Shown: positions 47,001-59,000 of the stretch, in pieces
Layout of the letters: each line of letters starts with the position of its first letter
How positions within the stretch are numbered: the first letter of the stretch is position 1
Assembly (NCBI GenBank): GCA_014084085.1
Contig: NPFB01000024.1
Coordinates: 79,188-143,187 of the forward strand
Direction: 5' to 3'
DNA: 64,000 nucleotides
From: Hondaea fermentalgiana
Lineage: Eukaryota; Sar; Bigyra; Thraustochytrida; Thraustochytriidae
The notes under the pieces: generated by a model
What the model saw: only the letters and a program-made list of their open reading frames with translations
Told to the model about the DNA's origin: nothing
Database searches by the model: none
Position numbers and translations under genes: made by a program

Positions 47001-50000
47001 GTTGAGCAAGACTGCCCTTGCGCAACTCGATCGAAAATTTCGCGAAATGTCCGAAGCATATTTCGGAAACGCGCCCCCCATCGCTGCGGAAGCAGTCGCG
47101 CAAGCTGGAAGGCTTCTTCTGCGCTTGTTTGAGGGTCACCGTGACCTGATCGAAGCGAAACATTGCGAAGGACCTCTCCGATTTTCTCCAAGAGACCGAC
47201 TTCCGCTGCCTGGAAAGATCGAACCTGAAGATGGGACAATGATGCCGCAGCGCGAACACTTTGGTGCGCCATGGCACGCCATCTGGCCCCCGAGCGGACC
47301 GCAGCGAGACGTTGCACTCGCGATAGAGGGTAAGCAAGGTCCCGTGCGGGTGTGAGCACGTTGATTCGATCGACAGACCACGTCCCGACGCCCAAGCTAC
47401 CATCTCGTTCGATGAAGAGCGCAGAGAGCAGTTCGACAGAAGATCCATCATCTGGGGGTCCAAATTGAGACCCCGTGGAATCATCTCGCGCGACCGCGCC
47501 ATCAGAAGCAATCCGGTTGTCAGAGTACAGCATGCCCTGCTGCACACGAACCCGTTCACCGGTCTGTAAATCTCGCGAGCTGTGCGCGTCGGTCAGGGGC
47601 TCAAGCATGTGTCGAGGAAGCTTGAGAACACTCCGAGAGGCGTCGTAAGCAACTTCGTACATGCTCTTGCCGATCCTTCGAGTGACCATGCCCACATGAT
47701 TCGCCACACTTTCGAGTGAAGACGAGCTGCGAGGATTGGCGAGAACTGAGTTGGGCCCATCGCCCTGCTGGTAAAAAGGAAAGACATGTACATGTGGATT
47801 TTCGAGAGCGCGCTCGATGCTCATCAAGTCAAGAAGCGCCAAGCCTCCACGTTCCAGAGAAGCCCGTACTTCCGCAAGACCGCGAGCCTCCTTGGACACG
47901 AGGTAAAACACGCGTCGAACGCTGGTGCGTAGACGATATGCTTGGCGAAGGTCGTCAGTGCCAGAAGACCAGCCCCCCGGCCGTGTCATTGCCCCTGTCA
48001 TGCCAAAGAGACTCTGGTCTTGCAGCAACACCATGTTCTCGTCAAATCCCGACGCTGCAACAACAAGTACACTACCGTTCGCAGAAACATAGGCAAAGCC
48101 CTGCACCAGAGCGTCATTTGGCCCGAGGCTGTCCTGAAGCGTTTGATCAGCACGTTTTGCAGCTTCCGCTTGCGCATGATTCAATGTGACGGGCACATGC
48201 GTGTCCTTGCCTGCAGACTGAAAATAAACGGGACTCAACTGTGAGACAACGCCCCCACGGGGGACATCGAACGAATGCACGCAGGCATAATTTTCCGACG
48301 CCTGGGTAAGCTCGGGCTCTGTCTCTGCGTGAAGGTCGGCAAAGGCACGATGCGTGAGTCGAAAACGACGCACTAGCGGGTCGACAAGGTGAATTTTACC
48401 TCCCGAGGTCGCAGCACATACCAAGCCGGCCATGCGCAAAAAGGCAAGAGCCGTGACTTGTGTGCTCTTCCCTTTCCCCGGCAGCACTGTGGTGTGACGG
48501 CACACAAGTTCTTTGGGCGGACGTTTCGCGGCGCGAGTTCTTGCAAAACCCTCGTCGCGATCCTTGAGGGCGGCCGAAAGCTCTCGCAGTGACACCTGAC
48601 CATCCTTATTGACATCAATGAAGTCAAAGACACGTGCTAGGTCTTCGCGATGCAGATCAAGTCGGGCGTGCTCTCTGACCAATGTGCTGAGCTCCTCAAG
48701 CGAAACCACGCCGTCGCCATTCTCGTCAAGTCTCGCAAACAGAGCCTCCACGTCGCCGTGTTCGGCTGGCAGAGGAATGCGCACGCGATCTCCCACGTCC
48801 ACGTGACCGAGCTCTTCAGGAAGCATCACGGAGGTCCAACCTTCGCCAGTGCCCACAACGAGAACGTCTGCATGGCCAGGCCGCGAGGGGTAGAGCCGAG
48901 ATATGGCAACGTCGACGAGCTTTTGGCCAACAACAATAACCTCCATGCCTTTGCGAAATTGCGAAACCCCAGAGATCTCTTCGCTACCCACGTCTTCGTT
49001 GCAAAGATGTCGAAGTCTGCATGCATCAATCTTCGTCTCTGTGCCTCCGAGATCGTCCGCGTAGCGCACAGTCCACGAAAGATGTGCGCGATCTTGCGCG
49101 AGGAGCACGGCGCGTCGGGAGGAGTCCTCATTATCGTCCAACGAAGCGCGAAGTGCTAACGCCTTGCGCAGCTTCGAGAGAAGACCCTGCAAGCTTTGCG
49201 AGGATGCATCGCTCGCAGCACGTCGCCAGCGAAGCTGCTCTGCGAGATCCCAGAAACGGAGCGTTTCGCCTGCATCACCTGCAACAAGGAATTCCGCATC
49301 GGGCACATACAGAAGACGCGGGATGCCCGAATATTCCTTGGCAGTGGGCACGAGCGCTATGGGGTGACCAAATCGGGCACAGAGAATCTGAATATTTGCC
49401 GCCCCGCCTGAAACGGCGCAAATGACAGCATCCCACCGCGACGAGAACTCTGCGACCTCGATGATGGGAGCAAGTTCCGCGCCAACGGCTGGCTTTGCAT
49501 GAAGAGTGATATCGCGTAAATTGCGTAAACTTACGGATTCGAGCACCTGGAAGCGGTTGTCGACCGGCGCAGTGCACACGATCAGAAGCGATGTTTTGCT
49601 GTCGAATTGAAGTACCCTCATGGCTCGCGACCCCGTTGCTATAGCATGTCGGGCGGGTGAGGCGTGCGACATTACTTGTGTACGACAAAGTTCTCGCTGG
49701 CCGTCTGCTGACCAAACTACAAGTGCTCCACTGAGATACAGCACGAACACTCGCTGCAATTCTTGGTCGCACGCGACCTCGTACACTTTTGCGTCATCCT
49801 GACCAAAGCATACCGTGCGCTGCGCACGCCCTGAAAATAGCGCTGGCGCGCGAAGAGGCATCATCGTAGTCGGCGAAGACGAGGCGTTAACACAGCGTGC
49901 TATGTCAGCCCAGCTTACTGCACGCGTTGAGGTTGCCCGAGGATGGGCCCCGAATTGCCGTAAGCGCGTTTCCAAGGTTTCCATGGACTGACTAGCATCT

Positions 50001-53000
50001 TCGCTCTGGGCCAAAGGAAAGTGCATAAGCTCTAAAAGCGCGGTGTCGTCAAAGCACCCTTGAAGGAAGATTGCCTTCGTGATCTTTCCGTTGTACTGGC
50101 GGAGAAGCTCCGCATGAAGCCTGCGAAGGTTTCTTCGAATGAGAGTGAGAATGCCGAGGCCACCGAGAGCGGAAGACGCCGACATGCCTTGGCCGGCATG
50201 AACATCTCCATGACGACGTGCTTGCGCAGCACGAAGTTTGCCAAACTCGGCAAAGTTGATTCTTCGTGCTCTGGACCAAAGTTCTGCCGCTTCAGCGTCT
50301 GATGCAAGCTGACTCCGCGGGGCATCTGGCCATCCTGTGCTCGTTGGGAAAACGCCATCCATACTTTGGCAGGCTGCGCGCCACTCCTGAAAGGACAGCT
50401 TCCCGTCGGCATCGGCGTCGAACAGCGAAAAGGTGACATGCATCTCGCGCAGGTCATCTTCAGAGAGACCGCTTGCCCACGCTTCTTCACACCATCTACG
50501 AAGTGTTGTCCACCATCCTGGCGTTGCGCGCTCTTGAGCCGCGCGTCTGGCCCCAGCGCTAAAAAAGCTCGCAAACTCCTCCCATGTCAACTCTGCTTGA
50601 CGACCGTCAAAGATCGTAGCAAAGGCCTGCGAAGAGTCATGGTCTCCACCGTCCACGTTGCGAAAACATCCTGCCGAAAGTAAAGCCGCGACGCGCGGCT
50701 CGCTGCTTGCTGCCGCAACAACCTCATCGCGGCAGATTCTGCCGTCTCCGTCCGCATCAATGAGCTCAAAGAGGTCTCGCAGCTCCAAGGGAGACATTGC
50801 CTCCGTCCAAACGTGAGCTTCGTTCGCGTGGCGCAGAACATAGAGAGTGGCCATCTTTTCAGAATACCAGAGACGATTTGGCAACGAAGCCGCAGTGAAA
50901 CTTGGATTGTCTCGTGCGAGAGTTGAAGCGCCCACCAGAAGTGCATCTTCTCCTAGTGTGCTTTCATGTTCGAGACGGCTAACGAAAACAGGCTTCATCA
51001 GCGGCCTTTCCTCAAAGCGCCGCTGCAAGTCCCGAGCGCGAACGACCGCCTCGCCTGCGTCCACGCAGTTCTCTACGAGCGGCAAGAGGATGTCGGATAC
51101 GACATAGTCGGCAATCTCGCGCCGCCGAAAGTCTCTCATTTCCGATTTGTTGGCCCGTCCTGTAATAACAGGTGAACCTTCCTCGTGATCAAATTCCAGA
51201 ACACGGTCGAGAATGAGGCAGCCATCAGAGAACCCAACGACAAATCGTGCCTCTTGCGTCTCGCTCACTTTGCCCACAAGAATCATGTCACCGTTCCTAA
51301 ATCCCTGATCTGATGTGACAAAGAGCTTGCCCTGGCCTCGACTTGCGCCCCGAGAGACCCTTGCGCGTACCAATGGAGCACCGGAGCGAGAAAGTGGCCC
51401 GATTCGCCCACCGGTTGCCCGTGACGCAGAGGCTCCGAGAAGAGCTCCGCCCCCGAGACCGGATCCACGCTTCAACATTTTGCTTCCTGGACCGCTGTTG
51501 CGGGAGCGTTCATGAGCGAGAAGCTCGTAAGTCACGAGCTCGAACGGAATGTCGGCTGTTTCATCGCCGCGGTGTGAGGACGCAAAGGATTCCTGCAATT
51601 CAGAGGCCTTTTTCACCTTGCGTGTCTCCACAAGTTTTTCCTTGAGTACATGCACTTGGGCCTCAAGCTCCTTGATACGAAGCGACTCGATGCGACGATT
51701 CGCGAACCCATGAGGCTTTTCGTTCGATTTTTGAGGAGCCTCTTCCTTGCCATTCGTGTCCTTTTGCTGTTGTGGAAAATCACTTCCTCGTACAACCTTC
51801 GTTCGATGTTGGCCCGCCTTATCGAGCGGGTTGTCGGTTACGCGATTGCGCTCAAGTTTCGCCTGCTCCCGCAAAGGCTCGATCCCGGCTTTGATCTCAA
51901 CAAGACGCGCCTTGATTTCTGGTAGACTTGCTTTCTCGGGTAACAGAAGCATGGATTCTTCTGTTTCGCGAAAGCCGGCCGCGATGAGAACCTCGATACC
52001 ACCCTGTAAGCGACCAATGCGACGCCTGAAAGTCTCATTTTGGATGTTGATGCGACGAAAGCGCGGTGCCTGCGGGTCGTGCAAGACATTCTCAAGATAC
52101 CTCACAACCGTTTCCATTGCGGCAAGCCATGAGGACGGCCGATTCTCCTGCGTCGAAGGTGTCCCACCAAGTGACGCAACAGCGCCACCGACAGCCTTGG
52201 CGTTGGCAACCTCGGGGAACTCGAGACCTCGGCGATGCATGTCGAGTTCCCGAAGCCGTGCGCGAATCTGCTCCATTTCCTCGGCGTCGACATGAGAAAC
52301 ATAGGATCGACGTCTGCCATCGTAGGTCCAGTGCAGCGCGCTCAAAATCTCTGCAGCGCCCTTTGTCTTGGCCACATGTCGCACATAGTCGTCAGGAGCA
52401 AGAACGAAGGGCTTACCTCGATCTTGTTGTTGTTGTGGCTTGCTGCTATTCGTCGCGTCCAAGGTCCGTGCGCGATGATCAAGAGCCTTCTCAGTGAAAG
52501 CGCAAAGATTTGCCAGAATCGAGCTGCATCGACGCTTTGTATGAAAGAGACGAACAAGGCCAAACGCCACCTCCGTCGGCGAGATCGCGTCCTCTGGCCG
52601 CCAGCCTTTTGCGCGAGCAGAGTTCGTTCCATTCTCGTTTAGCTTTGCAGGTTGCAACGGGACATTCTCCAGGCCTCGACCGTCCATCACACGCGGTGGG
52701 ACAGTATGTGCAAACGAAGCGGTGAACTCGGCCAACGACACAGAGCCGTCGTGGTCAATATCTCGGGAGCGGATCCACGCTGCAACCGCGGCGTCGCTGT
52801 TGTCGTGGCCACGCCTGAGTAAAGCTTCTTTGAGATCTCGCGCAGTAATGTAGCCATCACCATCAACATCAAAGTCCTGAAAGACTTTTTGGATCATCTT
52901 CAGCTGAAGATCCTCGGTTGCGGACCGCGCGTGCACGGTTGCAAAGAACTTAGAGGCATCGGTTTGGCGACTGCGAGGGCTTCGTGAGATCGGCGAAACG

Positions 53001-56000
53001 ATGCGGGCAGTCTTTCTCGTTTGTGCGGCCTTGTGCGGCGAGCGAGCCATAATATTGCTGTTGCTGACTACATTTGACTTCCCTGTGACAATGGTGACTT
53101 CCAGAGCGCGAAGGGCACCCTCGATGTCGACCTTGCGACGCCATAACATGTCCTCCACATCCTTTTCCAGTTGCGGAAACCGGAAATCTTTTGACGTGGC
53201 CCCTTTTGGAATTGCGGCTGTGCCGCGCAAAACGTAGACGTCGGCGCCGTCCACTCTTTCAAATCCTACGGCTTCCATGAGCTGACGGCCATGAGCCCAC
53301 TGCCCAATGCACTTGAGGAAACGCGGGTTAGCGCAGCGCACTCGCCACTTACGCGAGTCCTTGGGATTCTGCAGCACATCCGTGACGATGACGAGACTCG
53401 TCTCAAGCGCAAGACGAAGCTGCGCTAGCGTACATTCCTGCTGAAGACTACGAACGGCCTCCCCGATTGTTTTCGAGCCGCCCTCCATAGCCCGAAGCTC
53501 CTTTTCGATTTCTTCGCGTCGTATCGTAAGGGTTGCAAGCGTGTCTTGAGGCACTCCCTCCACCATTGTGCGGCCGTACTTGTCCGCAACGCCACGGAGC
53601 GCCAACAGGTGAACGTGATCCGTCCCAGCAGCACTGTCCGTGGCAGACGCCTTTCGCTTAGGGGCGAATCCCACTGCGTGCATAAGTTCAATGCCTCCGC
53701 GAAGACGTCCAATACGCGCCTGAAATGCCTTGTCGCGGACCCTGATTTGCCATAGGTTCGCGTCATCAGGCCTCGCCAAGACGTCGTTCAAGTACTGCAG
53801 CGCAGTCTCGGCAGCAACGCGGGTATCGCGAGGTGTAGAGTGTAGACGAAGCATTGCAAAGGCAGCAGGCACAGTGGGCTCGCCTGAAACACTTTCAAAG
53901 ACGAAGCCGAAAGCGGCCAGCAGCTCTGGTAGCGACGTGCGTGCTCGTGCTTTACAAAAGGCGTCAAGAGTTGCTCGGAGCGGCGCCGGATCTCGACCCG
54001 CTTTGCGCAAAAGTTCCTCGGTGTCCGAGGCGCTGACTTCGCCCGTCTCGTCCGTATCAAGCTCCTCGAACGCGCGAACGAGCTTCTTCAAAATGTCAAT
54101 GACCTCGTTCGAGCGTCCAAGAGAAAGTTTGCGCAAAAGTGCTTCGTGCTGTTCTCGTGAACCTTTCCACTCTCCGGAACGAAATGTCTGCGCAGCAAGC
54201 GCAGCGATCGTTTCCGTGTCACCAAGGGAGCTGCGTTGGCTTAGTGTAGCGCCGCCAGCGCGCCCCGAGGTTCCTGATCCCCAAAGTTTTTCATAGTACG
54301 AGCCGACGCGCCCAAACTCGTCGCGCTCCGGATCGCAAAACATGTACACGTATGCATGCGCAAATTCAGGCAATGATAGAGCATCGTGCTTTTGAAGTCC
54401 CATGATACGCATGTACTCGCTAACCTGTGACACCGAGGCCTCCTTGCCTGTGTCAACGAGCGCAACACGAACATACTTTGCAGGCAGAATACGCCGTCCA
54501 CGCCGGGTTTTAGAACAATACTCCTCAAAGGCGTCCTCGATGGCGCCGATCGCATCTTCGTTGAGCCGCTTGGCCCAAGCCTCTCTCTTCCATAACTTGC
54601 GCTCCGCCACTTCGCTCCCACTTGACAACGAAGATTCAGAACTCGTCGAGCTGCGCGAGTGATGTCTTTTTCGCCGCCGTGAGCGACTCCGACCTCTGCC
54701 TCTGGCGCTTCCACCTCGACCACGACCGCGACCTCGACCCTCGGAGGAAGTTGATGACTCGCTTTCGGAATCGGAGTCCTCCGAACTACTGTCCATGGTT
54801 ATGCCAGTGTAAGCCTGGATGAACTCGACCAGGTCCACGGTGCCAGATCCATCAGCGTCAACTTCTGTAATCCAACGCTGCACATCTGCGCGCGAGAAGT
54901 CTTTGCCCATATCACGAAAGGTTTGAGCGACTTCCTTTTCAGTGAGCTCCCCGTTGCCGTCTCGATCGTACTTGTCAAAGGCTCGCTGAAGTTCTTTAAA
55001 GCGACGCGCACCGAGAATGGCTCTGCAACGTGCGCGATAGTCTTTTTCGCGCTCAATCTCGCTTAATCGAGGTGGTCGATGATTACGATCCGCCTCTCGC
55101 GAGGCCACGCGGCGCATTTTGGCCCAAATGGAAGACTTCTTCCCGCGAGACCGGCCGCGAGGGCTCTTGCTTCTGCTTCGCGATGAGTTCGCATTCAGCG
55201 AGCGAACTAAAGATGGTGATTTGTTCTGTTCCTTGTCACCGTCGTCGTAGTCGATGTCCACGCTGCCGTTTCGATGCACGCGCACGATCCGTCCCGGGTA
55301 CCACGCAGTGCCGGTCCCGAATTGCGCTTTTACGCGATCGCCCACGACAAATTTGGACGACTTGCTATGCTCTTTTCCTCGAGGGCTCCGACTTCGACGC
55401 GGGCTCCTGCCACCCCGAGGGCTTCGACTCCGCCTCTTGGTTCCGTGTCGCTCAGACGAGCTCTCCTCGCTCTCCTCGCTGCTACTCTCGTCAAGTACCC
55501 CTAGATCGACGCAGATACTCTTGAATTCACCAAAGCTGAGAGCTTTAGCGGACGAGAACCCTTTACGCTTGCAGAACATATATGCTTGTTTGCGCTGCTC
55601 AGAGCTAAGAGCTGTTCCAGTCACTTTGCGAATCACTTCTGCTGCCGTTCCCGGTGTGACTTTGGCTTCGCGATCAAACACGTACTTGAAGCGCTTCAGC
55701 TGGCCATCATCCGCCGTTTTCCGGCTGGCCGCCGGTGCTTCGTCCAGCAGCTCAATGTTCGCTCGAATCACTTGGTCATCAAAATCGCCGTCGTCAAAGG
55801 CCACTGCAAAGGTTCCATCTCGGTTTACTGCCGTGATTTTGCCCGTATAGTATTCTGCAGAGCCCTTGAACCGCGCCTTGACTCTGGCGTTCTTTGTTAG
55901 AGAAGACTTGCTGCTTGCTCTCCGAGATGATTTTACCGCGCGAATAAGGCGAGCCTGAACCTTATTCTCTTTATCGCCATCGTCATAAGCGATGGCAAAC

Positions 56001-59000
56001 GTTCCATCGCGGTTCACAGCGGTGATTCGTCCTCGATACCACACTGAACCGCCTCCGTACTTGGCCTCCACGGTCTGGCCCTTTTCGAATGAGTCACTCT
56101 GCTCCGAGGAAGACTCCTCACTTCCTTCCCTTCGAGGTGATCGTGACCTCCGCGGAGACCGGGACCGGGACCGAGATCTGGAACGGGAGCTTGCGCGTGA
56201 ACGCCGAGGAGAAGACCCGGCTTTCGAGGCAAGAGAGCGTATGAGAGAAGGGTCTACATGCCGCTCCGAGTCGCCATCATCATAGTCGATGTTGTACGTT
56301 CCATCGCGGTTGACGCGTACGACCCGACCGGTATAAAACTTTGCCCCACCTCCAAATTTTGCTTCGACCCGGTCTCCTTCCCTCAAGTCGACGCTTTGTG
56401 GATGGTCCTCCTCTGCACTACTCTCTTCTAAAAGGCCGAGCTCCCGACATATGTCCACCAAGTGCGCAAATTCAATTGGGTCTCGTGGTCGCAAACCCTG
56501 CTGTCGGACCATGTTCATCATTTGTCTTCGTTCTGCTGAAGACAGGGCACGGCCGGAGAATTTACGCAAAAGCTCGCCTGCAGTGCCAAGAGTCACATCT
56601 TGCGATTCACGATCGAAGAGATATCGGAGTCGGTCTTCGGCACTTGCGTTGCCTTGCTTCGATCGGCTTCGAGAATTTGGCACCGATCGAATGAGATTTG
56701 GTGCGACGCGACGCTCGGCATCGCCATCATCATAGTTGATGTCACAGGCGCCGCTTGCATGAACACGCACGATTGTACCCTTGTACCATTTCGACTTGCC
56801 GCCAAAGCGAGCTTCAACCTTGTCGCCGCGCTTGAAAGAAGGACCCGCATCTGTCTCCGAATCGCTCGGCTCGCGACGCGGCGACCTCGATCGAGAGCGA
56901 GAGCGAGAGCGAGATATGCTTGACGCGCGAATAAGATGCGGAGCAACGCGACGCTCCGCATCGCCATCATCGTAGTCGATGTCACAGGCGCCACTTGCAT
57001 GGACACGCACAATTGTGCCCTTGTACCATTTCGACTTGCCGCCAAAGCGAGCTTCAACCTTATCCCCGCGCTTGAAAGAAGGACCCGCATCTGTCTCCGA
57101 ATCGCTCGGCTCCCGACGCGGCGACCGCGTTCGAGAACGTGAACGAGATGCAACTGATGTACGAATGAGATGCGGAGCAACGCGACGTTCCGCATCGCCA
57201 TCATCGTAGTCAATATCGCAGGCGCCGCTTGCATGGACGCGTACAATCGTGCCCTTGTACCATTTCGACTTGCCGCCAAAACGAGCTTCGACCTTGTCCC
57301 CACGACTAAAGCCAGGCTCGGCGTCCGTTTCCGAGTCAAGAGCATCTCGTCGTGGCGATCGGCTTCGTGACGGCATCGCCCCCAAAGAGCGAATGAGATG
57401 CGGCGCAACGCGACGTTCCGCATCGCCATCATCGTAGTCGATATCGCAGGCGCCGCTTGCATGGACGCGCACGATCGTGCCCTTGTACCATCTCGACTTG
57501 CCGCCAAAGCGAGCTTCGACCTTGTCCCCACGCTTGAAGCTTGTCTCGTCTTGAGAATATATGGCTTCATCATCTGCATTCGGTCCTAGGGCGCCCATCT
57601 CTTCGCAAAGCTCGAGAAAGAGTTCTTCCGAAAACTGGTCCCGCGGACCAAGACCCTGCTTGCGAACGAAACTTGCAACTTGTTGACGCTGCGAGGCGAG
57701 AATCGGTTTGTTGGTAAGCTTTCGAAGTAAAGAAGAGACATTGCTCGCAGTAACCCGGGGGGTTGCATTATAGAGTTGGATCGCCTCAGATTTCGCTTGA
57801 GAATCCTGCATATTCTCGTCTTGAAATCGCGTTGTGCGTCTACGCGAAGAGTTACGTTCCCGCGCAGGATCGTCTTTGATCACATAGTTGTCGTGATCTT
57901 GTACGCTGCGTACCAGTCGTGGAGGGACCCCCCGCTCCTTGTCACCATCGTCATAGTTGATGTCGAGGGTCCCATTCGGATGCACGCGCATGATGGTTCC
58001 ATTGTACCATTTGGATTTGCCGCCAAACTTTGCTTGCACCTTTTGGCCACGAGCAAAGGAGGAAATTGCCCCATCTGAAATCTCATCATCTTCGAAACGG
58101 TTTTGTGCCTTGCCTCTTGAGGCGCCCCCGCGTGCGTCTGAAGAGGCAGGGCGAATGCCGAGCTCTGCGCAAAGTTCTTCAAAGAGTATGAAGTCAAAGA
58201 CATCGCGGGGCCCAATCCCATTGGATCGCGCAAATGCTTGAATCGCCCTTCGCTGTGAACTCAACACTGGTTTGCCCGTAATTTTGCGGAGAACATTTGA
58301 TACGTTGCTGACCGTGACGCGTTTTTCCTTCTCAAAAATATCCTGTATGAGCGATCCGGAGTCGTTCATACCAGAGTCCAGAGAGGAGACTCCCGGAGAG
58401 CCAGGGCCTCTTCGACTTCCTGTCCGTGATTCATCGATGGGGCGTATTTTATCAACAGAAGCCTTTCGAATAATCTCTCCATCGTCGAACTCAACATCAA
58501 AAGTCCCATCACGATACGCTCGTCGGATGCTGCCTTCGAACCATTGTAAGCTGAATGATTCCTGGGCCTCGACCCTGTCGCCGACATGAAAGTCAACTGT
58601 GACACTATCGACGCCGTCGGCTCTACCTCTACCTCTACCTCCACCTCTTCCTTGACCCACGTTCCTTGGCTGTGCTCTTGACTCAAGCGCCTGAATCATG
58701 CTCGCCTCGACATTTTTCTCAAAGTCGCCATCGTCGTAATCAATGTCAAAGGTTCCGTCGCGGTTTGCCTGACGAATTCGACCATCATACCAGCGAGACT
58801 TGCCGCCGAAACGCGCCTTGACGCGATCGCCGGTCTCGTATGAGGCAGTCTCATTGTGCGCCCCTTTAGTATTCCTTTTGCGCGGCGGGAGAGCGCTTGA
58901 CTCGCGCGAGACGTTTTCGTGAACTTGTAATCTCGCGCAAAGCTCCTCAAATTGGGCCAACGTAAGTTCGTCGCGAGGCCCGAGACCAAGCGTGCCAACA

